In this document: piece by piece, positions 25,372 to 34,285 of the stretch
How positions within the stretch are numbered: position 1 is the stretch's first letter
Layout: each line of letters starts with the position of its first letter
NCBI RefSeq assembly: GCF_001578185.1
Contig: NZ_CP011008.1
Coordinates: 4,244,001-4,308,000 of the forward strand
Direction of reading: 5' to 3'
Length of the DNA: 64,000 nucleotides
Source: Peribacillus simplex
GTDB lineage: Bacteria > Bacillota > Bacilli > Bacillales > DSM-1321
The notes under the pieces: model-generated
Database searches by the model: none
Told to the model about the DNA's origin: nothing
The model's input: the letters and a program-made list of their open reading frames with translations, nothing else
Translations under genes and position numbers: made by a program

Positions 25372-26078
25372 ATTGTGACCTCCCCCTTTTCTATCGGTTT
25401 TCTAAGAATGGTCAGCATCCCCAAAATAGCGGCCATAGCAGGGATGATGAAAGTGTTTCCCCCAAAAATAATAAGGCTTACTGTCGAAAGTCCAAGCCCC
25501 ACGAGCGCAATTTGGTGTTTTTTCTCTTTCATCCATTGTTCAATGAAGATTACGACAAAGAGAGCAGTCATAACAAATTCAAGCCCTTCTGTGTTAAAAT
25601 GCACAAGAGATCCAAAAACTCCGCCTATTGTTGCTCCTAAAACCCAATAGAAATGATTGAGAAGAGTTACAAAAGTCATAAACCAGACCTTGTCTACATC
25701 TTTTGGAACATTAACGGTACCATTAATGGAAAAAGATTCATCGCACATTCCATAAATCAGATAATATTTTCTCTTCCCTGTTCCCCTATACTTATCAAGC
25801 ATGGAAATACCATAAAATAAATGGCGTGCATTCACCATTAAAGTTACAAAAAGGGCATTAATCGGATTGAACGCTATGAGCAATAAATTAGCTGCAACAA
25901 ATTCCATGGATCCCGCAAATATTGTAAGACTCATTATAATTGGGTAAATTGCACTGAAACCCAAAGAATTCATATAAATTCCATAAGCAATTCCCAAAAA
26001 AACAAATCCTGCAAAAATCGGAATTGTAAAAGGAAAGGCCGAACGAAATGCCATCCATATTTGATTTTTTTTGTTCAT
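25368..26078 (-). CDS. azlC: AzlC-family branched-chain amino acid exporter
   Basis: A 236-residue polytopic membrane protein of the AzlC family: [21 protein letters not shown] near the N-terminus, [13 protein letters not shown], the [11 protein letters not shown] loop and YGMCDESFS. It works with AzlD as a two-component exporter. The ATG at 26078 has AGGAT nine bases upstream; a GTG three codons earlier is also open. The divergent MocR gene and the palindromes at 26145 and 26255 suggest regulation by that protein. Confidence 0.88.
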   Translation of the reverse strand: MNKKNQIWMAFRSAFPFTIPIFAGFVFLGIAYGIYMNSLGFSAIYPIIMSLTIFAGSMEFVAANLLLIAFNPINALFVTLMVNARHLFYGISMLDKYRGTGKRKYYLIYGMCDESFSINGTVNVPKDVDKVWFMTFVTLLNHFYWVLGATIGGVFGSLVHFNTEGLEFVMTALFVVIFIEQWMKEKKHQIALVGLGLSTVSLIIFGGNTFIIPAMAAILGMLTILRKPIEKGEVTI

Positions 26079-26144
26079 ATGATTCACATCCTAAGAAGTT
26101 AGTATTTTTTCAAATTTAACACATTAAATCCATACACTAAACAA

Positions 26145-26169
26145 GAACATTGTATGGAATACAATGTTC
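26145..26169. promoter_or_regulatory. Palindromic operator 1 in the azlC/mocR interval
   Basis: Perfect inverted repeat of 11-bp arms, GAACATTGTAT and ATACAATGTTC, around GGA. It shares the CATTGTAT-like core with the site at 26255 and lies 67 bases upstream of the azlC start. Confidence 0.65.
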
Positions 26170-26254
26170 TTCACTGGTGGTTCTAATAGATTTTTTTACT
26201 TTCTTATGGCAATAGACTCTTTTTTAGAGACGTTCTTTCAAAATTCACAAAATC

Positions 26255-26279
26255 CATACAATAATGCTATTATTGTATG
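26255..26279. promoter_or_regulatory. Palindromic operator 2 in the azlC/mocR interval
   Basis: Perfect inverted repeat of 11-bp arms, CATACAATAAT and ATTATTGTATG, around GCT, 22 bases before the MocR start codon. It probably overlaps the MocR promoter and would allow autoregulation. Confidence 0.65.
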
Positions 26280-26301
26280 AAAATGTTGAGAGAGGTGACT
26301 T

Positions 26302-27696
26302 ATGCCAGTAAATTCATTTGATAATTATCCAATGTCCTGGAAACCTGATAAGAAAGCATTGAAACGTCCTTTTTACTATTCAATTGCATCTTTACTTGAA
26401 CAAGATATTATAGAAGGCTTTTTAGCACCTGGAACAAAGTTACCCCCACAACGAGAATTGGCAGACTTTCTTGACCTAAACTTTACAACTATTACGCGCG
26501 CCTACAAATTATGCGAGTTTAAGGGTTTGATTTATGCGGTTACTGGAAGGGGGACCTTCGTTGCTCCTAATGCAGCTCGTTCCATTACCATTTCTACAGA
26601 TAAAAGCACAAACAATATTGATCTTGGTTTTGTAGCCTCTTTTGAGCAAACCAATAATATTGTTGCAGAGAATATAAAGACGGTTTCAGATAAAAGTTAT
26701 TTGGACCAACTACTGAATTACAATGATCCGACAGGTATCCCTCATCAAAAAAAAGCAGGGCTAAATTGGATGGAATCATTCGGCATTAACGCAGACACAG
26801 AGCATGTAGCCATTGTTTCTGGAGCCCAAAACGCATTGGCTATTACATTGACTGCGTTGTTTAAGCCTGGTAATCGTATTGCAATCGATTTACATACATA
26901 TTCAAATTTTATCGAGTTAGCAAAATTGCTTCACATACAATTAGTACCCATTCCCGGAGATCAATTTGGAATGCTGCCAGACGAACTTGAAAAGCAATGT
27001 TCTCAAACAAAGATTCACGGTATTTTTCTAATGCCTTCTTGCTGCAATCCTACCACTGTTATGATTTCAGATTTCAGAAAGCATGAATTGGCGGCAATCA
27101 TACGTAAATACCGTTTAATTTTGATTGAGGATGATATTCATGCCTTCCTAACAGCAGGCATTATCTCTGATTATCATCAACCCATGTTTAATTTACTTCC
27201 AGATCAGACCGTTTATATTTCTGGAACCTCTAAATGCATTTGCTCAGGATTAAGAGTCGCCTTCATGGTCTATGGGGATGCTTTTCGCGAGAGTATTTTA
27301 CAAGCTATTTTTAAGATCAATGTAAAGACGTCCTCTCTAGATGCAGAGATAATCACGGAGCTTATTTTATCAGGAAAGGCTCATGAAATTGTTTCCCAAA
27401 AGAAACAGCTTGCACAGGCTGCAAATGATATTTATTCGGAATATTTCCCTATCGGAAATCCTATGGGACATCCCTTTAGCTTTTATCGTTGGCTTTCTAT
27501 CCAAGAACATATAGATCCGTTACAGTTGGAAACGGATTTAAGAAAAAAGGGCATTCGAATTTTTCATTCCGATCGTTTTCTTAGCGGATCGACAATACCC
27601 AATAAGTATTTGCGTGTTTCACTTTCGTCAACAAACTCATTAGATGAGTTGAAAATTGGATTAGAAACACTTAAAAATTATTTGGATAGTTTATAA
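26302..27696 (+). CDS. MocR-type GntR regulator with aminotransferase domain
   Basis: A 464-residue two-domain regulator. The N-terminal GntR winged helix (about 20-90) contains GTKLPPQRELADFLDLNFTT. The remaining about 370 residues are a fold-type I PLP aminotransferase domain: VSGAQNALAITLTALFKPG, the IEDDIHAFL segment and the PLP lysine in SGTSKCICSGLR (about 309-320). MocR proteins use PLP, sometimes with an amino compound, as effector. GAGAGGTG precedes the ATG. The divergent orientation points to azlCD as target; the ligand is unknown. Confidence 0.88.
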   Translation: MPVNSFDNYPMSWKPDKKALKRPFYYSIASLLEQDIIEGFLAPGTKLPPQRELADFLDLNFTTITRAYKLCEFKGLIYAVTGRGTFVAPNAARSITISTDKSTNNIDLGFVASFEQTNNIVAENIKTVSDKSYLDQLLNYNDPTGIPHQKKAGLNWMESFGINADTEHVAIVSGAQNALAITLTALFKPGNRIAIDLHTYSNFIELAKLLHIQLVPIPGDQFGMLPDELEKQCSQTKIHGIFLMPSCCNPTTVMISDFRKHELAAIIRKYRLILIEDDIHAFLTAGIISDYHQPMFNLLPDQTVYISGTSKCICSGLRVAFMVYGDAFRESILQAIFKINVKTSSLDAEIITELILSGKAHEIVSQKKQLAQAANDIYSEYFPIGNPMGHPFSFYRWLSIQEHIDPLQLETDLRKKGIRIFHSDRFLSGSTIPNKYLRVSLSSTNSLDELKIGLETLKNYLDSL

Positions 27697-27727
27697 AGGC
27701 TAAAAGCAACAAAAAAGAGCTCACCAT

Positions 27728-27860
27728 ATGAGGTGAACCCAAAAAGCTAGACACCTTATTTAATTAGGCAGCCTTGAGGGCATGAACCCGGTAAACTACC
27801 GGGCTCATGCCTCTTTATTTCACATTGATTCGTTAATGCTTGCAGTAATGGATATATTCT
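27728..27860. mobile_element. Probable relic of an IS3-type end, with hairpin
   Basis: TGAACCCAAAAAGCTAGACA near 27734 resembles the terminal inverted repeat style of IS3/IS150 elements, and the sequence after it has a strong hairpin. No transposase reading frame is left. The assignment is from pattern memory and weak. Confidence 0.3.
27776..27813 (+). terminator. Strong hairpin
   Basis: Arms GAGGGCATGAACCCGGTA and TACCGGGCTCATGCCTC around a 3-base loop, with two mismatches, then TTTATTTC. Acts as a terminator downstream of the mocR gene. Confidence 0.65.
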
Positions 27861-27866
27861 TCTTGT

Positions 27867-28146
27867 TTGAAATGCACCATGCTTTCACGTTACACTCCTT
27901 CCTCACTACGACATCGGGGCAATCAAAGAAGATCACGTCATCATCCGGAACCTATTCACCCAACAAAAACAAGAACTAACCAATTGGGACTCCATCGTCC
28001 TCTCCCTTGGCCGCGTACCCAACACAGAGCTATTCGAAGAAATGAAAGGCCATGCTCCCATCGTGAAGCAAATAGGGGATTGCCTTGGTCCGCGGACGAT
28101 AGAGGAAGCTACTCATGAGGGGATGATGAGTGTTATTAGTTTATAG
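27867..28146 (+). pseudogene. C-terminal fragment of a flavoprotein (OYE/2,4-dienoyl-CoA reductase type)
   Basis: The frame ending at TAG 28144-28146 reads VTLLPHYDIGAIKEDHV, then WDSIVLSLGRVPNTELFEE and ends IGDCLGPRTIEEATHEG. The GDC-x-x-PRTIEEA motif is the FAD-binding end of NADH:flavin oxidoreductases with a fused NAD(P)/FAD domain. About 85 of some 650 residues remain and no start exists, so it is a truncated relic. The ORFs seen in other frames here are shadows. Confidence 0.75.
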
Positions 28147-28151
28147 GGGAA

Positions 28152-28184
28152 AGAGACATTCCTTTGGGGATGTCTCTTTTTTTT
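28152..28184 (+). terminator. Terminator of the flavoprotein relic
   Basis: Stem AGAGACAT/ATGTCTCT with a 10-base loop, followed by TTTTTT on the plus strand. Confidence 0.8.
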
Positions 28185-28246
28185 GATTATATAGGTTAGG
28201 CACGACTGGATCATTGGTTTTAAAATGTATTCTTTTCAATCCATTT

Positions 28247-28264
28247 TGTATATAATACTATACA
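28247..28264 (+). promoter_or_regulatory. Promoter -10 with overlapping palindrome (XRE operator candidate)
   Basis: TGTATA-N6-TATACA (28247-28264) forms a perfect inverted repeat. It contains the -10-like TATAAT (28251-28256), placed 16 bases ahead of the XRE start. The overlap suggests self-repression. Confidence 0.45.
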
Positions 28265-28279
28265 TAAGAGGTGAAATAT

Positions 28280-28498
28280 TTGAAAAGAGAAAAAGTAAAA
28301 AACAACGTGCGATATTTTCGAAGATTACATGATTTTACCCAAGAAGAACTTTCGGATCGAATAGGTGTACACAGACAAACCATCGTTGCTTTGGAAAAAC
28401 AAAAATACGAACCCTCAATAGGAATTGTTTTAATGCTCTCTGCTGTATTAAATGAACCAATCGATAAATTATTCTTTTTAGAAGAAAAAAAAGATTAA
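28280..28498 (+). CDS. XRE-family HTH regulator
   Basis: A 72-residue single-domain helix-turn-helix protein (FTQEELSDRIGVHRQTIVALEKQKYEPS), a relative of YvaO/YozG. The TTG at 28280 fits AGAGGTG best; a GTG at 28271 would overlap that site. A membrane protein gene, now broken by a stop codon, follows after 17 bases. The layout mirrors the HTH/membrane pair at 9322-10039, in opposite gene order. Confidence 0.85.
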   Translation: MKREKVKNNVRYFRRLHDFTQEELSDRIGVHRQTIVALEKQKYEPSIGIVLMLSAVLNEPIDKLFFLEEKKD

Positions 28499-28515
28499 AT
28501 TCAGGAGGGATCTTT

Positions 28516-28914
28516 ATGCGTTTAAAAAAGTGGATGATTTTAGTTGGTTATATGTGCTTATTCTTAGGCTTTGGATAATCATGTTATTCAATTTTTGTAG
28601 ATGAAACAGGAAGTAATTTCTGGATTATGTGGGGGATAGCTTCTCTTGTTATGGGTTATCAAGTAATTAATTTCTTAGTCAAGAAAAAAAACGATAAGTG
28701 GAACGATAGTTACGTTGTTGCAGATCAACGTGTTTTTCGTAAAATTTTAGTTTCTCTCTCTATATCATATGTTTTTATTCTGATTTTTTTATTGATTGGA
28801 ACAATTGGATTCTATAATGATTTCATTTCAGGCTATAATATTTTGGTCGGAGCTATTATTTCAAGTTTGTTGGTTTTTATGATTTCTCAAATTGTGCAAC
28901 GCTTTGTACACTAA
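28516..28914 (+). pseudogene. Membrane protein gene with an in-frame stop, paired with the XRE regulator
   Basis: The ATG at 28516 follows AGGAGGG. The frame reads MRLKKWMILVGYMCLFLGFG, hits TAA at 28576-28578, then continues in the same frame with SIFVDETGSNFWIMWGIASL, through further helices to FVH and a stop at 28912-28914. Without the stop it would be a 132-residue protein with four transmembrane helices. A single nonsense change has broken it. An internal restart at ATG 28627 would give a 95-residue protein. Confidence 0.75.
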
Positions 28915-28955
28915 TCCAAATAAAACTTCATATAGGTTGTAAAAAAGTTAGTGAC

Positions 28956-29033
28956 AACGTATTGGCATTTGACTTTGGAGGTGACTGGCCCGGCATGGAA
29001 GCAGCCATTAATCTTGCCGAAAAATGCCATTAA
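28956..29033 (+). pseudogene. Short orphan C-terminal fragment
   Basis: 25 codons reading NVLAFDFGGDWPGMEAAINL to a stop. It looks like the tail of a real gene but is too short to assign. The rest of 28915-29064 is empty. Confidence 0.25.
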
Positions 29034-29064
29034 TAGCAATCCACCCTAGTTCAAAAACATAAAA

Positions 29065-29090
29065 AACCACCATACAAAGGTATAGTGGTT
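29065..29090 (-). terminator. Terminator of the McrBC-like operon
   Basis: Stem AACCACTATAC with GTATGGTGGTT (one mismatch), then TTTTATG on the minus strand, directly after the last stop codon. Confidence 0.8.
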
Positions 29091-30598
29091 CAAAGCAAAC
29101 TAAGAACTTCTTTAAATACTTTAGAAGGCTGATGTAATAGTAACTCAGTACCTATTACTCGTTCCTGACTATCATTCCTGATGAATAAGGTTTGTTTCTC
29201 TTTATCCAAATAGATTTCAATTCCTTTAAAAGAAAAAGTCACTACTCCTAAGGCTTCGTCCAAAACCTTGTTGTCCAGGTTAATCTCAATCTGACCTGAA
29301 ATCCTTCTCAACATCCTCCAAAGAGTGGTTTCTTGCTTGTTTTTCATGTACAGCTCAGGCAGCTCTTTCGCATCGTTTAGTAAAGAAAGAGTTGTCATCA
29401 TATACGTTGCTATGCCATATTTCACAGGACGGATAACCTGCTTTGTATTCTTCCAAACCTCCATAAAGAAACGGACAGAATCTTTTTCAGTAGCAATTCG
29501 CTTGATTTCTCCATACTCTCTAACACCGTTCTCCCCAAGTTCTGAAGTCGTATAAAGTGCGACATATTTTGCTTCTTGCCAGCCTTTTTTTAGGCTATTA
29601 ACAGGGATCTGATAGTAGCCCTGCTGAATAAAGTCTCGATAAATTGCTTCGTTCGAAACCGTTCCGACAAGTACTTTTTCTTCTAATGTTGATTCCCATT
29701 CCTCTTTCGTTCCCCTAGGTAATATCCCTTCACGCTGTATTTCCTCAGGACTTTTTTCAATGAGGCACTCTAGGAATCGCTCGACCATATCGGTAGCGTT
29801 TGGCAAAAATGGCAAACCGCCAATATTGACTTTATCAATACTCTCATAAAAACGATGATCTTTATAACTTTGCTCATCTCCCCAAGGAAACAACACATAC
29901 GCTCCAAATGCTGTCCGCTCATATGGACCATTACTCATCGAAACGAGTGAATCCCTATAGCGGTGCATCGTATTAATATCATCCTCCACCGGTCCCGGCG
30001 TTTTATAATGGGATTGATAATAGCTTTCAGGTTGTGCATAATCAATTCGGTATTTGGCATCAAATACATAATTATAGCGGTGATTCTTGCCTTTTTTCTC
30101 AATCGTCAACATTGAATCTGGCTTTTGAGGAATGGTCGGTAAATCTTTCTCATATTTTTGATAGATTAGTTCAATCTTTTCCTTAGTTACTGGGTGCTCA
30201 AAGACTCGTTTTGCTGTTTGGTTCGCCTCTAAATTCACGAACAGCCCATCTCGGTTCACGCTGACAATATCCTGACTCAACAAGGTATACTTACTGCTCA
30301 AAATTTGTCCTAGCTTTAAAAAAGTCCAGTATTCATATAAAGTAGCGACATCCTTAACAGACATTTGATATAGCTTTCCTTGCAGCATAAGGCCTTTTGA
30401 GACCGTTAAATAAATTTGAAAGGCATCTCGATAACCTGGTGCCATTTGCAGAACCAAGCTCATCACCGATCGATCAAGTCTGCCAATCGATCGCCAAAAG
30501 ACATTGATCTTCCTTGACTCAAGCTGCTGTTTCATTTGATTCAGCCGTAACAGAAGTTCCGCATCAGGCTCTTCCTTCCAGCGCTTATTCTTATTCAT
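29090..30598 (-). CDS. McrC-like nuclease, C-terminal part (DUF2357-associated PD-(D/E)XK)
   Basis: 502 residues. A helical N-terminal region leads into a nuclease-like core: PDSMLTIEKK followed by the YNYVFDAKYRID strand (about 160-180), with the D-A-K-Y pattern of PD-(D/E)XK enzymes. Tail sequence is beta-rich. DUF2357 proteins are McrC-like nuclease partners of McrB-type AAA+ motors and are usually about 800 residues in one chain. Here the start codon overlaps the stop of the upstream ORF (TAATG) and no ribosome site is present. The two ORFs are thus coupled halves or one gene with a one-base frameshift. Confidence 0.75.
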   Translation of the reverse strand: MNKNKRWKEEPDAELLLRLNQMKQQLESRKINVFWRSIGRLDRSVMSLVLQMAPGYRDAFQIYLTVSKGLMLQGKLYQMSVKDVATLYEYWTFLKLGQILSSKYTLLSQDIVSVNRDGLFVNLEANQTAKRVFEHPVTKEKIELIYQKYEKDLPTIPQKPDSMLTIEKKGKNHRYNYVFDAKYRIDYAQPESYYQSHYKTPGPVEDDINTMHRYRDSLVSMSNGPYERTAFGAYVLFPWGDEQSYKDHRFYESIDKVNIGGLPFLPNATDMVERFLECLIEKSPEEIQREGILPRGTKEEWESTLEEKVLVGTVSNEAIYRDFIQQGYYQIPVNSLKKGWQEAKYVALYTTSELGENGVREYGEIKRIATEKDSVRFFMEVWKNTKQVIRPVKYGIATYMMTTLSLLNDAKELPELYMKNKQETTLWRMLRRISGQIEINLDNKVLDEALGVVTFSFKGIEIYLDKEKQTLFIRNDSQERVIGTELLLHQPSKVFKEVLSLL

Positions 30599-31545
30599 TA
30601 AACGCCCAACAAATCATCAAACTTATGAATCAGCCTATCCATCATCCATTTCACATAACGATTTTCCATCGTATCGTAACGCAGCTCTTTTTTAGGCTTA
30701 ACCCCTTCACGCGGCATCATTGTTTTCCCTTGAATTCTAATTCCATTCTCCACTTCCATAAAAGACTGACTCCGTTTTTGCAAATCCTTCCGTGTATAAG
30801 AATCAGTCTTGCTGAGCTGATCGCCGCGTGCTTTTACATATGTTTTTTCTAATACATGATGCGGCTGCCTCTCTATTCGGTTAACAGCCTGAATAAACTG
30901 TTTAAAATGCTTCGTCATCAAACGATAGAATTCAGCCCTGCTTGGCTTGCCTTCAAGTTTGATGTTTGCCCCTAAATACGTTTTCCGGATAAAGTGAAAA
31001 GCCAAGTTATAAATCTCATCATTCACTTCCTCAAGCAGCTGTCGATAATCTTTTTGATAATCCAATTTAACCGGAAAAATTTCAATCGTTACTTCCACTA
31101 ACGTTTGTGCACCTGAACGAACTTCAAAAGTCGTATACCCTACCTCATTTTGAAATTGAAGATTCCCTGTTAAAAGTGACATTCCACTCAATTCCATACG
31201 AGATATTGCCTGGCGTAATATAGGATGTTCATGGTAAAAGTCCAGCTCTTGATTTTGTTTTGAAATGATAAGCACTTGATATGTCCCATTTTCAAAGAAA
31301 ATTGGCCGCACCTGCTGGGATTCAGTTAACTTTCCTAATTCAATATCATAGACTTCAACACTTTGAACGTCTTCTCCTGAAACAGAAAATTCCATTAGAT
31401 CATGATAATCCATCTTACGATATTGTTTTAACCCCTCGTACCGGTGATGATACGGCTTTCCATTAATCACTAATGAATATGCCGCTGCCTCTATTTTGAC
31501 CAAGTCGACATCATCAGGAGATCCAGAAGGATGTGAAGCCATCAT
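30598..31545 (-). CDS. DUF2357 protein, N-terminal part of the McrC-like subunit
   Basis: 315 residues matching the N-terminal DUF2357 region, beta-rich for about 170 residues and then helical (EFYRLMTKHFKQFIQAVNRIE, KKELRYDTMENRYVKWMMDRL). AGGAGG lies seven bases before the ATG. It overlaps the end of the mcrB-like gene by 32 bases. Its end DLLGV-stop would read DLLGRLMNKNKRW in the frame of the next ORF if the GGG near the stop had one more G. So an intact single gene is one base away. Confidence 0.75.
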   Translation of the reverse strand: MMASHPSGSPDDVDLVKIEAAAYSLVINGKPYHHRYEGLKQYRKMDYHDLMEFSVSGEDVQSVEVYDIELGKLTESQQVRPIFFENGTYQVLIISKQNQELDFYHEHPILRQAISRMELSGMSLLTGNLQFQNEVGYTTFEVRSGAQTLVEVTIEIFPVKLDYQKDYRQLLEEVNDEIYNLAFHFIRKTYLGANIKLEGKPSRAEFYRLMTKHFKQFIQAVNRIERQPHHVLEKTYVKARGDQLSKTDSYTRKDLQKRSQSFMEVENGIRIQGKTMMPREGVKPKKELRYDTMENRYVKWMMDRLIHKFDDLLGV

Positions 31546-33586
31546 CTCGTAACCTCCTAAGCATCTCTACTACTTTACCGGCACTTATCGGATATCTCGC
31601 TGTACGTATACTGATTTCATTACTTTCCTCATCATCAATATATTCTTTTGTAGTAAACAAACGATATAAACCCTCTAATAACCTTTCTACCCGGGTATCA
31701 CTGCCTGAAATACGCGGCAGGATCTTTTGTAAAATACAATGATCAAATGCATTCTCAAAATTCATCAATTCACTGTCTTCGTTATAAGCAAGATAGAAAC
31801 ATATCTCATCTCGAACCCGATAACCGATATGGGCATTGGTAAGCTGCAATGATTGATTGACATCTTCCAAGTCTGCGGTAACCTTTTCAACAAGCTCCTG
31901 ATTCCCCAAATAAAGATCCTTTAAGTGCAAATATTTCGACCGGAACATATGATTCTGAACCAATTTTGCTTCCACTTCCACCTGCTCTTCCAGAAATGCA
32001 AGATTCGATAATTCCACCCGGTTGAACTCAATCGTATTTGCCCGGTCGAGCACCTTTTTACTAAAAGGATGTGTCGTTTCGTCCATATTGACAGTTCCAA
32101 TAACATAAAGGTTCACAGGCAGCCTAATATCCCGCTTCGCCATTTCAGCAGAAAGAAGTGCAGAGGTAACCATCTTCCCATCCTCCCACTTACGGCTCTC
32201 CATCACGCTCAACACATCGCTAAAATAATGCTCCACCCGCGCTAGGTTCATCTCATCCAACAAGACAAAATAAGGATCATCCGGATTCTGTTCCGCTTTT
32301 TCAATCACAGTCGTAAACGGACCTGGCTTAAAGTCTCCCTTAATATCCACATACCCAAGCAAATCCGAACCATCATTCCAATCCGGACGAATCGGAATCA
32401 ACGTAAATTGTCCATTCACCTCAGTAGCTCCCACACTCTCTGCAAACCACTGAACAATCTTCGTCTTCCCTGTACCAGAAATACCGGAAAGGATTACAAA
32501 TGGCTTTGTTTTCAGGGATAAGAACAAATTGGTGACTTCTTCTTTAGTGTAGTAAAAACCTTTGGCTGTAATGTAAGAATGGATGTGGTTAATTAGGTCT
32601 TTGGAGGAGATATTCATATAAGCTCTATCCTCTTCTTTCGTTAATATGATGGGATCATTTAATGAATAGCTAATAAGTTTATTTCTAATCTCTTCAGGAA
32701 ATTTCCCAGAAAACCGCTCAAATAACCTATTTAAAAGTTCTTCAGAAACTGAATAAAAATAGCCTTGCTTAAGATCTCCATTACGGTCGAAAGGTCCATT
32801 TTCTTCTTTTATACGCCATTCCAATGGAATATCTTCTTTAGTAAATGGCGATTCTAAATCAAAATACTTCATCTCTAAAATTATTCCGTCTCTCTTCCAT
32901 CCATGGCTGACCATTTCAGAGGGCTGATCTCCTGCCTCTGCATTTTTTTGAACAATACCAATTGATCTTACTTCTTGGAGAGAGTAACAGAATACTAGGT
33001 CCCCTTCCTCCGCTTTCAATAAATCAGTATGATAGGATATTGCTCGATTTTGTTTTGACTTTTGCGGTGCCCATAAATACCCTCCCATTTTTTGCTCATT
33101 GTATGCTTTTCCTTGATTTACCCACCAAAATTTTGTTTCCTGTTTTTTATTTATTATTTTAACTTGATATACATATGGCCTATCAGTTTTATAAAAATCA
33201 ATAAACTCAGCTGCTTCTGATGGTGTGATTACTGGCTTTTTGGACTTTTCTATTTTATGTTCAGAAATATATTTAAAGGAAGATTTAAATTGATGTTTCA
33301 TCAGTTCCTTTAGTTCTTTATTTGAGTCATATCGGAGCTGTAGCGCATCCTTGGATTCATCCCGTTTATTATTCACAAGATTTGCTAGATATGATTTATC
33401 ATCTATGATTAATTCAACATTTTTTTTATTCCCATTTTTTAAGTACTCACCATTTGCATCTGCAAAATCCTCATGAAATTCAGACGGAATATGGGAGCCA
33501 TACTCAAAAATCGACCAATCTACTTGTTTTCTGCCAATTAAATTTTTAAGGTTATCAACCTTTTCCCAACTTCTTACATTTTTCAC
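31514..33586 (-). CDS. McrB-like AAA+ ATPase with EVE-like reader domain
   Basis: About 690 residues. The N-terminal part (1-130) is unassigned. An EVE/YTH-like domain (about 140-265; KFWWVNQGKAYNEQ, YLWAPQ, GDLVFCYSL, RSIGIVQ) could bind modified bases. The AAA+ McrB domain carries Walker A GISGTGKT (about 370), Walker B FVLLDEMNLARVE (about 445) and a sensor region VIGTVNMDETT with SKKVLDRANTIEF. McrB homologues drive type IV restriction of modified DNA with a McrC nuclease, here encoded next. GTG 33586 fits AAGGTGG; the GTG at 33598 has no ribosome site. Confidence 0.85.
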   Translation of the reverse strand: MKNVRSWEKVDNLKNLIGRKQVDWSIFEYGSHIPSEFHEDFADANGEYLKNGNKKNVELIIDDKSYLANLVNNKRDESKDALQLRYDSNKELKELMKHQFKSSFKYISEHKIEKSKKPVITPSEAAEFIDFYKTDRPYVYQVKIINKKQETKFWWVNQGKAYNEQKMGGYLWAPQKSKQNRAISYHTDLLKAEEGDLVFCYSLQEVRSIGIVQKNAEAGDQPSEMVSHGWKRDGIILEMKYFDLESPFTKEDIPLEWRIKEENGPFDRNGDLKQGYFYSVSEELLNRLFERFSGKFPEEIRNKLISYSLNDPIILTKEEDRAYMNISSKDLINHIHSYITAKGFYYTKEEVTNLFLSLKTKPFVILSGISGTGKTKIVQWFAESVGATEVNGQFTLIPIRPDWNDGSDLLGYVDIKGDFKPGPFTTVIEKAEQNPDDPYFVLLDEMNLARVEHYFSDVLSVMESRKWEDGKMVTSALLSAEMAKRDIRLPVNLYVIGTVNMDETTHPFSKKVLDRANTIEFNRVELSNLAFLEEQVEVEAKLVQNHMFRSKYLHLKDLYLGNQELVEKVTADLEDVNQSLQLTNAHIGYRVRDEICFYLAYNEDSELMNFENAFDHCILQKILPRISGSDTRVERLLEGLYRLFTTKEYIDDEESNEISIRTARYPISAGKVVEMLRRLRDDGFTSFWIS

Positions 33587-33807
33587 AAAAGATTCCACCT
33601 TGAATATTTTATTTTTAAAATTCGGGTTAAATAATTGATAAATTAATATATCTGCTTTCGGTCTTTTGACAAGTATCTTGATCTTAATACAGTACCCCTG
33701 GATACTATTCTATAATACAAGTCGTTTTGTATTTTAATTTTTGTTTGATTTTTTTTATAAATTGGGAACTATAAAATAAAAATTGAATTTGAAAGGGAGA
33801 TTAGTTC

Positions 33808-34251
33808 ATGACAGATAATCATACAGTTTCCCAAAGAAGAAAAAATATGCAGGCTATTAAGTCCATATCTAAATTAGAAGAGATCGTAGCTAAGGAACTT
33901 TGGAGAAATGGTATTAGGTATAGAAGAAATGTTAAAACATTATTTGGAAAACCAGATATAGCTATAAAAAAATATAAAATAGTGATTTTTATTGATTCTT
34001 GTTTCTGGCATTGTTGCCCCATTCATGGAAACATGCCTAAAAGCAACTTGGATTATTGGGAGAATAAATTATCTAGAAATAAAAAGAGAGATGAAGAAGT
34101 AACTTCCTATTATATGGAACAAGGCTGGCATATTCTAAGAATATGGGAGCATGAAGTTAAAAAAGAATTAGATTTAACCATCCAAAAAATAATTAGAGAA
34201 ATATGTAATGCAAAAGAACAAAAAAATAAAAATTATCATCTTACCAAATAA
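33808..34251 (+). CDS. vsr: Very short patch repair endonuclease (Vsr)
   Basis: 147 residues of the Vsr family, which nicks next to T:G mismatches made by deamination of 5-methylcytosine. Family parts are visible: QRRKNMQAIKS near the N-terminus, YRRNVKTLFGKPDIAIKKYKIVIFIDSCFWHCCPIHG with the catalytic Asp and zinc-binding Cys/His, and GWHILRIWEHEV. GGGAG precedes the ATG. It is convergent with the AIPR gene of cassette A, and a hairpin separates them. A decayed copy lies at 41640-42030. Vsr partners a cytosine methylase, as found at 49195. Confidence 0.92.
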   Translation: MTDNHTVSQRRKNMQAIKSISKLEEIVAKELWRNGIRYRRNVKTLFGKPDIAIKKYKIVIFIDSCFWHCCPIHGNMPKSNLDYWENKLSRNKKRDEEVTSYYMEQGWHILRIWEHEVKKELDLTIQKIIREICNAKEQKNKNYHLTK

Positions 34252-34285
34252 CAGGAAAAAAGTATGGACTCTAAATAATTCAAAT

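Noticed and set aside
27867..28118. Basic ORF MKCTMLSRYTPSSLRH
   Set aside because: Wrong frame of the flavoprotein remnant; the other frame shows the FAD-domain ending.
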